A stretch of DNA of 64,000 nt from Parus major (taxonomy: Eukaryota > Chordata > Aves > Passeriformes > Paridae): NCBI RefSeq assembly GCF_001522545.3, contig NC_031772.1:1806603-1870602 (forward strand). Reading direction: 5' to 3'. Shown here one piece after another: positions 9,756 through 24,100 of the stretch (the stretch's first letter is position 1; every line of letters starts with the position of its first letter). The notes beneath the pieces were generated by a model. That model was not told the DNA's origin. It did not search any database and worked only from the letters and a program-made list of their open reading frames with translations. The position numbers and the translations under genes were made by a program.

Positions 9756-11118
9756 ACCCGTGCCCTACAACAACAACAAATTGTTTAAACCGTTCCTGTG
9801 GATTCCAGAATCCCTTTGACCAAGCCTCGCTGTGCAAACCAAAGGTCTCTCAGAATGCTCAGTATCAGCATGGACAGAGGGAAAATCACGGTTCATCTCT
9901 GGTTAATAAAGGTGTCGTGTTGACAGATGTCTTGGTATCAATGTCACGGCTGTTTTTAAGAGAAAAAGACACATTTAGTGGTGGTATAGCTGAATCTGTG
10001 CTTGCTGAGCTATGTTGGGACAGCAGTCATGAGCACCTTCATGATCTGTTTTGGTGGGACAAGGGCAATCCTTTGGAGGCCACCCTCAGATATAAATATA
10101 ACTGTTTGATATAAATATATCCGTTTGATATAAATACATCCATTTGATATAAATACATCCATTTATTGCCCTCTAGGAGAGGGTCCCAGCTCAGCACTGC
10201 TGCCACAGGGGGCTGTACTTTTGAACAGGTACGCAGGACAGAATAGTGAATTTCTGCTCTCTAATACAGTGATACAAAGCCTGAGATTTGCATTTCTCTC
10301 TGCATTTCTTGTGACTCTCAGGCTTACCTGAGTACCAGGGGAAATATTTATCTTTAAAATCCAGCAATGAAAACCTGTTGATAAAGTCTGACAATACCAG
10401 CTTTCAAATAAAATGACAGCTCTAAAACTGGCAGGGCTCTTAAAGTAGAATCTTGGCAGCAGAAGTTAGGAGGTTATAAAATAGGCCAGCTCTGTCTAGC
10501 TGCTCTGTTCTAAAATTTCCTTTGAGGTTCATCTCTTCATTCCTGTATAAATCTTCATTATTTTCATTCTGTTGATTTCAACAATAATTATTTGGACATA
10601 GTTTATGATACCATCTTAACCATACCTAATTTGGAATGATGAAATTAATAAAGTAATCATGAATTTAATCACTTGTTTGCAATGTCAGGCAATGCAATGT
10701 TATTTCCAACTACATCCATTTATAGTTTACAGGATCTCATTCTACAGCAACAGTTTAACAATGGCTAGTTAAAAAGAAAGGCTCAAGTCTAGTTTTTTCT
10801 TCTTTTAAATTAGCTGTAATGACTATTTTGTGTTTTCTCTGCTGCCTCTATTTTTCTGTATTTAGCAGCACCCATATTTGGAGCACAAAGTTCAGTCAGT
10901 CAGAGAAAACAGAATAATTTCCAACAGCCTGGCATCTCTATGCACAAATTTAAGAGTTTTTAAGCCAAATTCTGTAACCCTATTTCTTCAGCCTAACTCT
11001 TAAATGCTCAAGAACTTTTTGTCCTCAATTTTTCTAAATTTGCCACAGTGCTGCTCACACTGCATTAGCCAAGTGTTCTTCAGTAAACCTTTACATTGAA
11101 CTCACCTCTAAAATTCAG
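9756..11118 (+). other. Intron of the long plus-strand gene; possible exon from 10866
   Basis: A very strong acceptor (gttttctctgctgcctctat then ttttctgtatttag) ends at 10865. After it two frames stay open: one reads QHPYLEHKVQSVRENRIISN onward, the other APIFGAQSSVSQRKQNNFQQ onward. No good donor follows, so the exon end and the frame cannot be fixed and it is not called as CDS. A 19-bp tandem repeat lies at 10090-10164. I could not assign the first coding exon in the island; MGGVTFRRP at 9424, ending at CCCAG then GTGTCC, is one weak option. Confidence 0.3.
10090..10164 (+). repeat. 19-bp tandem repeat, four copies
   Basis: The unit is atataaatacatccatttg with small changes (ataactgtttg, atatccgtttg, acatccatttg). 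There are four head-to-tail copies. Confidence 0.85.
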
Positions 11119-11177
11119 GAGCAGCTGGCACAACATGCCAAAAATAATTTGTGGTTTGAGGGAAAGCAAGTGCACAT
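11119..11177 (+). CDS. Candidate coding exon of the long plus-strand gene
   Basis: A pyrimidine-containing acceptor (cattgaactcacctctaa then aattcag) precedes a 59-nt segment open in phase 0 to 2. It encodes EQLAQHAKNNLWFEGKQVH and ends at a good donor, CACAT then GTGAGA. The two left-over bases AT join the G of the next exon to give Met. The peptide is polar and probably helical. The gene family is not recognised. Confidence 0.35.
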
Positions 11178-11796
11178 GTGAGAAATCGAGAAAATTGAGC
11201 AAATGTATGGTCAGGCCTTGAGTTAATTTAGTTTTGATGGAGTGAAACTCAGATCACATTCCTGATTTTAGCAAAACATAAAGAAACCCATCTGAAGTCA
11301 GGTATGGGGACACCACACATCACTGAAAACACAGGAGATTTGTTGTTTTAGTGCTGGTACATTGTAATTTCTGTACCCTTGTCTGAGTGATGGAGAAAAG
11401 ATGTGCAACCATCAGTCTGCAGCTGCATCATGTGATGAAAAGTCATCCCACAGCTGCTCTTAGTTCCCCTTCCTGCCTTTGCCTGCTCTCCTGGGACAGA
11501 TGGCTGCTTGCTTAGCAGAGTTATGTCATTTTTTTAGCTCTGATTTACAAATGCTTTGCAAGTCTCCATTTGGGGTTTTCAGCTGTGGCTTAAAACTGTT
11601 GTTTGTGTTGTACAAAACATTGCTACGGGATTTGCTGGAAACCTGCTTTTGGAAAGCTTGCTATAGATCCAGAGTCATTAGATCCACTTCACAGCCTCCT
11701 CAGCAGAAGTTAAAGCCTGTGGTTTTCTTGTTGAAAATGGTTTTAGTCCTACTGCTGCATTGTAGTTTTCTTCTCCCACCCCACCCCAGTTTCCAG

Positions 11797-11858
11797 GACT
11801 GAGAAGCAAATATTCTGTGTATCAACCAAGGACCTTTATGGCCATATAAACTCTGCAG
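11797..11858 (+). CDS. Candidate coding exon of the long plus-strand gene
   Basis: The acceptor is excellent (about 30 bases of T and C: ttttcttctcccacccca then ccccagtttccag) and the donor is good (CTGCAG then GTAATT). The 62-nt segment is open only in phase 2 to 1 and encodes TEKQIFCVSTKDLYGHINSA. Its phase follows from the exon at 11119. Its last G plus AC of the exon at 24440 gives Asp. Of the seven exons in the chain this has one of the best splice-site pairs. Confidence 0.42.
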
Positions 11859-13988
11859 GTAATTCCAAGCAAAAAGAGTGAAGAAAAATAATGTAGCTAT
11901 CCCAGCTAGGAAAAATTTGCATGGAAAAGCACCACAACAGCAAAAGGAAACAAAGAAAAAACTCTCCAGAAAACCACAACTCTGCTTAAGGCAAGCAGAC
12001 AAACCTCATTTTGGCAGACACTGCAGTGCAGCGTTTTGGATCAACTCCGAGAGCAACAGTGTGGCCTGAGGGTGGAAACGAGGAGTTGTACAAACTGTTC
12101 TTAACTTGGCTTCATCTCTGAAACAAATGGATTTCAGAACTATTTATTACAAATAACATTTCACATCACTGCAAACATGTAACTCCAAAAAGCCACTGCT
12201 CTGTAGGTTTCATGTGGAATCTTAGTCCCAGTCAGTCACACAACCACAGCAGCTCACAGAGATCCCACAATTACCTTACAGCAAAATGATCAGACCCTGA
12301 TAAGCACGAAGTATCCTGAGCATCCCCAAAACGTGCATTATTTTATATCTGAACTGATGAAATAGTCCTTTGAGGATGACTGGGTAACCCAGAAGTGTGA
12401 GACCTTACAGCTGTGAACATTCTCCCTCTAAACAGACCAAAAATTCAATCATGCAAGGTTGCAGAAGGCACTCACTCTGAGTCTATCCAAAAAGGAAAAT
12501 TATTCTGGATTTATGAGAATTCATATTTCAGTGGTAGAGTTTCCATTTCCCAGAGAAAGCAGAGGCTTCTGCTTGAAAAATGCAGTTGACAGATCACCAT
12601 AACAGCAAATTCAATTTTCAGTCCCTGGGAAATGTTCTGTTCTCCACATTTCTAGAATTGAAGAAGAAAGTTAACAGCGTTGTAGTCTTTGTTCTAACTG
12701 CACTGGAGGGAAAAAAAAGGAAGAAAAAAGTAATTACTCTGTATGCTACCAGAAGAGAAAACACAGTGTTTAACTCAACCACAAACAGGAAATATGTTGC
12801 TAAGTCACCCAGCAGTACATTCCCAGCTTTTCATCCAGAAATTCTATGTCATTAGCACAACCACTGTGCCACAACAAACACACCACAACCCTTCCCCTGC
12901 TCCTGTTCAGCTCTTCTCTCTTCTTCATCAGTGCCATCACTGCAGTCAGTTTTTGTTCTCCTTTCTGCAGTTTTAGTTGGAATCAATTTAAATGTAGGAA
13001 TTTTTAAAAATTCCTGAATTTATCCTCAGAAGGAAATCAAGTTAAGCTTGTTTACAGTGCATGACAATGTGGTAAATAACAAGAAAAGCTTGGGGTTGAA
13101 TAACTTATCTTAACAGGTGGGAAAATAGGATTAGAAGTATTAACTGCTAAGCAATTAAAATAAATGAAGAGTGTTAATTGCATATGAATACTCTTTATTG
13201 ACAAAACTACCTCACTTTCTAAAAATATTCTCTTTGACTACTTAATAAATATTATTTATTTGCAAACTTAAATCCACATAAAATCCACTCACTGATAATT
13301 CCAAGAGTTATTTGTTTGCTAAAGCTTTATTTAATCTAAACCATAATTTCCTGGCTTTCTAGAGGCAATAATTGCCATTATATATGTATATATATAACAT
13401 TCTATAGTGTTTCTGTAAATGAAGCCACAAGAAGTAAGAATCACACATGTATAAAATTTATTAGTGATTCCAAGGTACATTAAAACATCTTATATTAACC
13501 TTTCAGCAGTGACATTTCACATTACAATCATGCACAGTATCCCAAATGTTAATTAAAACTGTGGCTGATCCTGAACATTCCTTTAAATGGCTCAGGATGA
13601 CACTTGAGCAAGGTTAATTCTCCATGGCTGCAGTTTGTTTTTAACCACAGCTCATTTATTGGGCTTTAAACTTTTCACTTCCAGGATAACTTACACATTT
13701 TGCCTTGTAGGAAGGGGAAGTTGAGTTTCCCACCTATTGTTTAGGAAAGATTTCATGCTGAATATGTTGGGGAGGTAATTGTGCTTTCAGCAAACCTCCA
13801 GTTCAACCTGCCTGAATCCAGCTCTGATTTAAAATCTGAAGCTGGATGGATTATACTATTATTAAATGACACAGTCAAAACAGGAAATTTACTTGTGTTG
13901 AGGCACTTTTTTCATTAAACTAAATATTTTTTTTTTAATCTGCAAAAAGTCATTAGAGATTTTAATTTACTCCAGGCCAGGGTCCCCT

Positions 13989-14029
13989 AATACTAATAAT
14001 AATATTAATAATAATAATACTAATACTTA
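13989..14029 (+). repeat. Imperfect AAT trinucleotide repeat
   Basis: A run of taataataatattaataat with nearby variants, about 40 bases. Confidence 0.7.
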
Positions 14030-17000
14030 GGAAACAACACATACAGTTTTTAGGTTTATATTTTCCAAAGTGTTACTTCTCTGTTACAATTGAAGCAATG
14101 AACTGATTTAGGTGATTTGTGTTGTCACTCTTTTCTCCATTTTGACCACTCAGTCTGTAATTCTAGATCCCAACCAGCTTTATCTTCTCCAAAAGATTTT
14201 CTGCTTTCAGGTTTTAACAGAACAATAAGAAAACAGTTCTTGCTGCATTCATGCTTTTTAGAAACAAGGAATGTATAAAAAACAGCACAGGATTATTTCA
14301 AAGGACAACGTAAAAAATATAAGAATTTTTTTTGCTTGATTTTGGATATTTCTCACAAGAAAAACTAAGCAAACTGCTGATAAAGGAAGTAATGATAATT
14401 AGTTAATAATTTATTCTCTCTTTTTTTTCCCCTTTACCTTTCAAGTATCCTATTCCATAGAACAATCAGAATTTTTTGAAGTAGTACTTCTATTTTTTTC
14501 CCCAACATTTTATATTCAGGACACAACTGCTCGGTGTGAATAAAACACCTTTATGTCTCATAATACTTCATGAGTTTTCTTCCAAGCCTGAAAGAACTGG
14601 AGATGATCTGTACAAAGAGAAAAAAAAATGTTAGCATTGTCACTAAACACTATATCCCAGTTTTTAAACATACAATTATTATTCCTCATATGTGCTACCC
14701 AGTTTTTTACAGTACATCTTTTTGATTTAGAGTCAAATCCCAGCAGTGACTGTGGATTTAAATAGAATATTCAAGGTCTCAAGTATTCAAGGTAAAAGCT
14801 ACTCATTTTTTTACTCTTTTTCTGTCATCTCTGGTGTTTTAGGCCCCCAGCACCTCTGTTTTGTCTGTCTCTGACAGTGCAATTCTGTCATTGTCTGCAG
14901 TTCTGCAGAAGGAAACTGAAAAGCTGTTCCTTCCCACTGGGACTTCTTTTTTTTCCCCTTTGAGGGCTCCTGGAAGGTTTTTCTCTCTGTTCTGAACATC
15001 TCCCCACAGCCCCTTGGCTGAGTTCACAGCTCCTCTTGCTGTGGGATCTTCCCCAAATTGTTTAGGAAATATCTTTTGATGTTCGTACCTCACAGCACAA
15101 TTTGCTTCTCAAACATGACTGAACAATCAAAATAAACTCCTTTTATTTACTACAAGGCTTCCCTTGACCACATTCAGCACTTTCTACATGTCCTGCTTTT
15201 GTACATCTTCACAGCTTTTCACAAAAACAAAATAGCACAGCCATTCTCTTAATAATCCACATTTCTATAGCTGCCCAGGGCTGCTCAGAGCACAGAACCA
15301 AACTGGGTGTTTAATGATCAGGCTGGGAACTTTCCTACTTTGTTTATTTTTTCTACAAAGAAAACTCTATCACAGCGTTTATATTTTCTGTACATGATAC
15401 AAACCCCTAACAAATAAGAATTCTGTGGTGCAGGGGATGAATAATTATCAGTGGAGTAGTTTGGAATGTCTCTCTCCATAGCCCATACTTCAACAAGCAG
15501 ATTTCTGGGTGGAAATAAAGCTCATTTTTGTGGAAATAATGCACGTGGTGAAGGCATTAGTAATGCTAATGAAGAGCTTCCAGGCAGATGGACAAAAATA
15601 GGCCTGATTAAAGCTAAAGTTCATGTTAAGAAATCTTTGTTCAAATTGTTCAATGGAAGAATACAATAAAAACTTGTGGAATGTTCACCTGTGGTCATTG
15701 ACTGTTCAGGATATTAATAATAGTTTCACCTACAAGAAAGAGATGGGTTTTTATTTTGCATTTGTTCTGCCCTTGTGGGTAGCACTTATCATTTATTGGT
15801 GGTGGATGGAGGGGCTTCCATGGCCACATCTGCACCAGAAGTTTTTCCATGGCCATGCTAACTCCACTAAAGCCCATTTTTGGGGAGAATAAAGGGACTT
15901 ATTTTACATGTGTGTCCTTTTCCAGGAGCTAACAGTGGGATTATTTAAACAGCTTCTTTCAAGGAGGGTAAACCAGGGATAGGATGCAGTTCTTCAGTAT
16001 GTAAACTAATTTTATTATGTAATTTCATCATGTTATTTAAAAGGCTGACTTAGTTAAATATCCTGAAAAGCAGGTATTGCAGCTTTGAGGAATGAGAAGA
16101 ATTATGCTCAGCAGGGATGTGTTTGGTGTACTCCCTGTGTTGATTTTGGTTCACTCAATATTTGGGTTTAACTTAAGAGTGTTTAGTAACTTGCACTGAA
16201 ATCAACTACATGTTTATCTTTTCTGAGGGAAAAACCTGGCTCTGGAGTCAAACATGCACCCTTGTCATCCAGCACAGTTCCAGCAGCATGGGGCTGTGTA
16301 AAATACTGCAGAAAACAAGGATCTGCTCTTCTTCTACACTTTTGGCTTGTTCTGAATTATTATCCCTTTTGTGTCTGTTAGTTCCTTAAATATTGCTCAC
16401 AGTGAACTTACTTGTGGAAAGCAAAATTCTGCAACCTGTAATCAAAATTCTCTGCTTGTCCACTTAGTCCTTTTTAGAAATGAATGCAGATGGCATGTGC
16501 TAAAATAATGACAGTGAGAAGCAAGATTAACTCTGATCTCCTCCTGCACATGCACAATTGTCTATTTTTAATCAGACAAGTGGCTGAAGCTGAGTTTGAG
16601 GCTCAGCCCAAGAGAACACACATTAGGCTTCATTTAGTGTAAGAAGAGGTGGCTCTCAGGGTGGCAGTGGTTTGTATTTCCCTCACTTTATCCACGTGCA
16701 AAGTGGATTTGTTCAGCAGCCTTAACATTTTTTTGTGATACTAAATTAATAAGGGAAAAAAAACCAGTTCTGAGCTAATCCTCACCTGTAGTGTCCCTTG
16801 CTCTGGCAGAGGGAACAGGCACAAATGTGGCAGTGAGGGATTACCAGGCTAGCAGTAATATTCTCTCACCTTTAACTCTCCACTAACAGTGCTCTGCTTC
16901 ACGAGATCTGACAGTTTATATTGTGAAAATTGGCAAGGTTTGTTATCCTTTCCTGCTGCCACCTTGACTTAGGGAGCGACACCACGAGCCAGGCTGCCAC

Positions 17001-17689
17001 AGTTCCCAGCCATGTGTTTGAGAATCAATAGAAATTGTGGAGAGGGCAAAGTCTATAGGCTGAGGGCAAGTTAAGCTCATCAGCCATATCAGTAGATATT
17101 ATTGCCTGTTTCTGGGTCAGAACCCTTTGTCATCGTGGTCTTTATTGAGTGTTCAGCATTAATCCAAAGATGCCAGTGCAGAGCCCTCTCCTGCACAGGT
17201 CTGTCTGGAGGAACACGAGCCCAAGCACGTGGCAGATGTTTGTTCCCTTGCTCAGTGCATTACAGGAAGGTGACTCAACACTCCAGTGATAAGGGTGGGA
17301 CAAAAAAAATGCAAGTTTCATGTGTGGGAGAATATAGGTTCCATGTGGTTATTACCCATTTTTTCTTAAGAACCTGATGTTTCTGACAGTGCTAAAATTT
17401 CAGACTAGAAATGGTATGGAAATCTGTGGATGAAATTGTCCAAGGAGAGCATAGCAAGAAGAGAGAGTTAAAATCCAGAGGAGAGAGCACTGTAATCTTC
17501 ACAGACAGCTGGAGAGAGACTGTCCACAAGAGGCTCTGAAAGAGAACCAGTAGAACAAGAGGAGCTCAGGGCCAGGGGTGGCTGTGTCACCTGCTAAAGG
17601 TGTCTGATGGCACAGGAAGGGTCAGCATTTCCCAGCTGGACCACAAGGTCCTTCCAGACTTCACTGAGTGCTTTCCCTGCAGTCTAAAG

Positions 17690-18100
17690 GGGTGGGACTG
17701 GCTCTGTGGAATTTGGGGTTCTGTAATGTAAATTATGGTTTATTGTTTGTTGGGGGATTTGTCTCTTTAAATTCCCCAAAGGCCATTTGAACCTCCCACC
17801 CCCTAATTAAGGAGATTATTTTAACAGCCTGAGGGCAGGGGGAGCATTTTCTCCCCGGGGGCTGCGCCTGTGCAGGTAACAACTCCTTTGGTTCTGAAGT
17901 TTTCGTTGTAATATTCCTCTTTTTGTATGTCTAGTTGTTACAGTTCTATTAATGGAATGGTATTAGCTGGAAGTTGCTTCAAATTTTTTTGGGCTTTGGT
18001 GTCAAGACTTTAAAACCTTTGGGCTGCAGTGAAAGGAATTTGGTTCTCTTGTTCCTGCCTGTTACCTGTTGCTTTCTTTTGAGTAAACCAAACATTCACT
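17690..18100 (+). mobile_element. Possible ERV/LTR-derived segment
   Basis: The segment moves from a T-rich part (tgtctctttaaattcccc) through a GC-rich core (ctccccgggggctgcgcctg, 17854-17873) to a T- and G-rich part ending cttttgagtaaaccaaac. The abrupt composition changes and a phrase like gcaggtaacaactcctttgg resemble avian LTR remnants. I cannot show terminal repeats or a target-site duplication, so this is tentative. Confidence 0.25.
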
Positions 18101-21100
18101 GCCTGGTGCTAAGTGGATTGCAGAAGTGATCTGAGATAAAATTCACCTGATTTAAAAAAGCAGCTGATTTTAGCTGAGCTCTTTGAGCTGCCGTGTGCTC
18201 TCCCAAATTCCTGCAGTGATTCAGGAGGGGAGATTGGCGAGGAAGAGGAGGCAGAAGCCCCTTCCCAGCTCAGGGGCTGCGCTCTCTGCCCAGAGCTGGC
18301 TGCAGGAAATTGCCCCATTGTGAGCAACAGCTCTGAGGATGCTGCAAACCACAGCCAGGGGAGGGGAAAAGGCACAGCCTGAGCTCGGCGTTTTGCTGGT
18401 TTAGGGATTAAAAAGGGGGAAAACGTTAATAAAAAATTCTGAGTGAAAATAGGAGAGACTTAATGAAAGTTATCCATGTAGAAATCATAATGCTCCAACC
18501 AGGGAAACTCATTTTTATCTACTGGGAGTTTGCTTGCGTGGCCAGCAAGGATTTTACAGGTGTTTTATTAGTGTTGTTCTTAATGAAATAACTTCTTAAA
18601 CCCAAGTTATGCTTTTAAGTTGCTGCTTTATGTTCTAAAGCTGCTGAAATTTCACATTTTACAGTGTCTGTTGGAAGCTGAAGGTGCCTGAGAAGTGCCC
18701 CAGGCAGTGATGGAGGCTCTGTTTTACCAGCCCTGTTTTTATAATTATATTTGTAATTATATAGAGCCTGTATTTGTAATTCTACAGAGAGATGGCTTTT
18801 GTCTGACTTGGATGGGAAATATCAACATCCAGTACTTTTATGGCAGCAGAAGAGCTTTCCTGGATTTAATTACTTTTAGACCAATCAGTTGACATACAGA
18901 GGAATGTTGTTGTTTATTTCTGGTCCTTTTTGCATCTTAATGTAATATTTTAAATAAACTGATGTCTTTAGGTCATCCTATGAGTTCAAAAGGCCGTTTG
19001 TGGTTTTGTTAGTTTTGTTCTTTCCCCTTTTTAATGAACCCAGCATAGTTGTAAAATGCTTTTATTTTTAAGATTTTTAAGTAATTCATAACATTCTATG
19101 GTTTGGTATGACTTAAATTTCTCAGTTTATCCCTTGTGCTTTACTAATTTAATCTTAGTGTAATCTGATTAACCGTGGTTAACCTGTTAAATTACTATTT
19201 GAATATTTTTCCAAAGCCAATCTGTGCTTTAACAAACCTATTTATTCTCTCCTTGATAACCAAATGCCTGTCCCAAGCCAATATCCATAGCTAAGGATCT
19301 ACTTAAAGCTTATTCTGTAGGTGGCTTCTAGAACATCATGGCTTTTTCTGTGTAAACCACGGTGGGTTTGGGTTTTTTTCCTAGCAATACAACACTATAT
19401 TTATTTCTAATTGGCAGCTGCTGAAGTAAGCCCTGGCTGCAGTGTGCTCCAACAGGAGAAGGCAGAATAAGTGGTGATGCAGAGCAGTGCCCAAAATTCC
19501 CTTTGTCTGAGCTGAAAGGGTGATGGGGCTCAGGATTGATTAACTTGTTTTAAAGAATCTTAATTTGTTTTTTTGCTAGAAAATGTGGTAAATCCAGGCT
19601 GTAGGGCTCAGGTCCTGGCTTTGAGGGGTGTTTGGGATTGAAGTGATGTCACCAAATCCTTTAATGCAATTCCATGGGCACTTGTTCATGGCTGACAGAC
19701 TGGAGTTAAAAATGTTTTGACCCTATGAACGTTTAGAAAAGGGAGATGACATAATTGTGAGCAACTCCCAGTTTCTAACAACTGAGATGTTATTTTGAGT
19801 TTTATAACGAGTTCTTTGGTTAATTTGAGGGTCAGCTTTGCATTCATTGTGTTACACTCCCTGAAATCCTTAACAGTGCATTCCACAGATTTTGGTGAAA
19901 TCTTATTTATTGTTACAGGAGAGGTAATCAAGTAAACATTCCTCTGCTGCTAAATATAGCAGCGAGCTGTTTATGAGTCAGAACTCCAGCAGATAATTCT
20001 GCATATCAGTGGAAACTTTGTTGGCTCTCTGCCATGTTCCTTATGTGAACAAACAACAATTTGGATCTTACTCCTTCTTCCCATTCCAGGAAACATTTTG
20101 CAGTGCTCACTGTAGCGAGGTTATGTTTGTAAGGGACTTGAAGAACCCCACAACTGCATCATGTAATTGTTCTGGAGCACAACACACAGCAAACTTGCAG
20201 ATCTACATTGTTACAGCCATTGTTGATTAGTAATTAAGCTGTCAAGTATTCAAAACCATCATTTCCATACACATCAGCAGTTAAGGGCAACTTGCTGGAT
20301 AAACACAGTAACACACAAAACTGGAAGTGTATAATTTTTACAGCACTTCTGAAAGACTTTGGCTGTTGTTGCAGGTTTTTAGGTGAGAAAAATGTATTGT
20401 AAAATCATATTAGTAAATAAAGGGGTGGATAATATTAATATTCATCATTTCTTCCCAACAACAATAACTTGGGGAAAAAACTTCCAGCTTTTTGTGTATC
20501 ACCTGCCCAGTAAAGTTTCTTTTTCTTACTATGATCTATAGAATACAAAAGGAGCTGTTTGCCAGCAGCTTGTTAGAATTGCATAAATATGATTGCTAAA
20601 TTGTGACCAATGCTTACACTCATTTCTGTATAAATATTTTCCTATGAAGCTGGCATAATAAGGAGCTTGTTATCAGCTGAGCTTGGTGGATCAGGGCAGT
20701 CTGTGCAAGCAGCTGGGCACTTGCTGGGATGGGGAAATGATTTCTGCTTGTTCCTGACCAGTGCCTGAAGCTTGGGCTGTGTGGCTGCCCTGGTTCCATC
20801 CATCCTGTTATGGATACATATTAATTGGTGGCTTTTGGCAAATATTAAAATGAATATTATGTGTATAAAAATGGGAAATTTTGTTGTGTTAACATAGTTT
20901 ACTTTATTTCTGTTATTGATGAAACTTAGAAATAGTGGTGTAATACATATATGTTAGGCTATGGCATAGTATTAAAATAAAAACTGCTTTTGTTTGTATA
21001 ACCCAAAGACTGAAAAAAAAATACAGCTGGAGAACCCCTGCATTTGTAAACTCTCTTATCCAGGTGAAGACAGCAGTGACCAGAGCTCTGGGGGAGGAAT

Positions 21101-24100
21101 TTATTGCATTTCTGGTATCAGGGAATGTAAATCTTGATAGGTCTAAGAAGATTGATCTATTGGGAAGGGAGCAAGAGAAAACTAAACAGAAGAGCCCCAA
21201 AGATCCTAAGAAGAATGTATGAATATGTGTGAGAATTTATGGATATGTAGTAGGGTTCTGTTTTTAAGGGACAATCCTCTGTCAGTGAGGTGAATGCAGA
21301 GACACCTGGCCGTATCTGTATACTTGATTTTATTTTTTATGTCCTAATTGTCTTTTTTATTAAGCTCTTAAATTCTATAAAAAATATATAAACCTTGTTT
21401 TTCACACATCTGATCCCCCCAGAACTGGTTCCTTCTATGACTGGACAGCTCAGTGCCTTCTGCTGCTGCTTTCTGCATGTTAATTTACTAATTAACTCTA
21501 GGAAACACAGTGGCTATCAGAGGTGTTCAATAACTGCGTTATTTAGCATTGGCTCCTGGGCTGATATGAGCTGAAGCTAATGAGGTGTTAAAGTGATGCA
21601 CAGCAGCCAAGATTGTTAATCTGGGTTTAGTGACACAAGCGTGAGAATTTTAGTGCTGCTTTTTCCAAATCAAGTATTCTGTTGTGAAAGCTGAACAAAG
21701 GAGTAGAGAAACTGGATTCTGTAAAATGAAATACATCAAAAGCATTAACAGCTGCCTATAATGCCTTCCTATGGTGGCAGCTCCTTCTTTGCATAAAAAA
21801 GATGGCTTAAATATATATATGCAAAAACTGTATCGCTTGAAATGAAATACATGCTTTTAAAACATTCTTTAATTATTAAAAATGTTAAATCTTTCTGCTT
21901 GTAGAATCATTTCTGAGAAAGAAGCAGTCTAGGTAGTTAGCATTTATAGCATCTTTAGATTTTTTTATTTTCTTTGCTGTAGAAATGTCTTAATCAGCAG
22001 CTGTATTGTGTTGTATGTTGTCCTCTTTGGAAGTTAAAGTGTGGTTCCAAAGTAGGTAGTTCTTGTATTAATTAACCTTTCACTGGTGACCACAAGTGGA
22101 ATTCAGCTGCACAGAGTATTATTTCTGCCTGTCTCTACCTTAAATTTGCCTGAACTTTCTATTCAGCATGCTTTGTACAAATGAGAACAACCTGAAACAC
22201 CAAGAAGAGGTTGGAATTATTTATTATAGTGATGAAGGACTGGATCAGGAGGCTCGTGGTAGCGGTGCATGGCAGGAATGTGCTCAGCCATGGGGCTGTG
22301 AGCAGTTTACAGGGCAGAGGCCCTTGGAAGGAAAAGCTCAGGGCTTGTGGATTTTGGCTTCTTGCAGCAGCACTGCCACTTCTGGGCCATGTTCTGGTGC
22401 TCATTTTTCCTGTTCTTCCCCAGCCAGCAGCCCTGAATAAACTGAAATTAATCTGGTTCATAACTGATAACGAGAAATCTTTCAGCCTCCCATTGTTACC
22501 CTGTTTCAGAGGTGGTTTTATCTCGGGGTTTGCACCTGCCTGACGTGACTGAGCTGTTTGTTGCTTTTGCTATTTGTGGTTTTCCAGGGTGAGGTGAAGC
22601 TGGTGGTCCTGCAGCAGTGGGGCTGTGCTGGGTCACTGTGGGGCTCTGCTCTGCCCTTCAGAGCTGTTCCACCTCCCTGCAGCTGCACAGCTTTGGCAAC
22701 AGTGCTGGAATGTGAGGGATGACAGAAGGATGGGAAAACCTCATCTTGGAAGAGTCAGGGATCCTGGGAATATGTGGAATTCTCACCCAGCCCTTCTCTT
22801 TACAAACTGGCTGCAGTTCACTCCTACTGCCTCAGAGCTTTCTGGATTATAGCTGCTCCTACCTTTCCCCATTTCATCAGGAAGTTCTCCTTGTTCTGTC
22901 TTTCCTGAGACCAGTTCTCTTGGTGAAATGGCAGCATCGATTTGGAGACTTCAAACCGACTGTCACACCCATTCATTGATGGTGATAACATCACTGTAAG
23001 GGCTGAGAAATTTGGTATATTGGGGGAAAAAATAACTTGACTGACAAGTGTCATAAGCACAGGATAGACCTATGTGGATGAGTATTTATAGGAAGAGAAA
23101 GCATATGGGTTTTACATATGTTTTCCTGGGTTTCTTTTTGTTTGGGTTTGGTGTTTTTTTCTTGGTGGGGTATATCAGTATGTGTTACTAAGTGTGGACA
23201 AACTGGAGCTGTTGTTAGTTACTGATGAATAATGTGGCCACAGTGAGCAGGAAACAGCTTTTTGTCACATTTCCTTTGGGGGCTGCTGCTCACCAAGGCC
23301 AGCAGAGCTCCTGTGCCAGCTCTGGAGCTGCTCCCTGAGCAAGGGCTGGCTCATTTGTGCTGCTGGAGTGACAAATAATGGGATTTCACCGACTGTTCTG
23401 CTTCCCCTTGTGCATGTACAGGACTGAAAGGAAGCTTTCAGTAGTGCCAGTGATCTTCCTGCAGATGTAAGGATTGCTGCATACCAGATCTTTGAGTAAT
23501 GCTGTCTCAAGTGCTCAGTTTGCTGCATGACCAGGGAAGATGTTTTTGTTTTAATGAAAAAGTAAATATAGACAAATTACAGCTTTTGAAAATGTGAGCT
23601 CTTAAGCAGCAAAATAAGCATAAATTTAATTTAAAGCATTGAAATGACTCAAAGTCTGCTTAAAACAGTGTGTTCCCATTGACAGACAAATAAAAGTTCA
23701 TGGAATGCTTCTTGAACTTTGGTTTCTGTGGTAGCAAATACTTGTGGCTGTGGGCTTTGAGTCATGCTGCAGATCCGAGGTGGGAAACTGTAAAATCTCA
23801 ATGGAAATGTCTGAGTTCTGCTTGATCCCTTCTGGGCATTCTGAGCTGGTGGCTCTGGTTTTGAGCTGGTGGCTGTAAGGGTTTTGTTTTGGCTTTGGGA
23901 GCTCCACATGAGCGCTGAGTGAAAGGGAAATTATCAGCACTGACTGACAGGATCCTTTAAACATGCAATGATGACTTGGATGTTAATTAAAACCTGGGGG
24001 AATGCAGCTGATGATGTCCCACTGCATTTCTGGAGCTGGAACACAGAGCAGACTGAGTCACTATTAAGCACTCCAGGAAAAGCTGTTAAAGGGAGCTGTA

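Noticed and set aside
22159..22543. Overlapping ORFs of 90-110 codons on both strands
   Set aside because: A GC-richer patch inside an intron; no splice sites match any frame.
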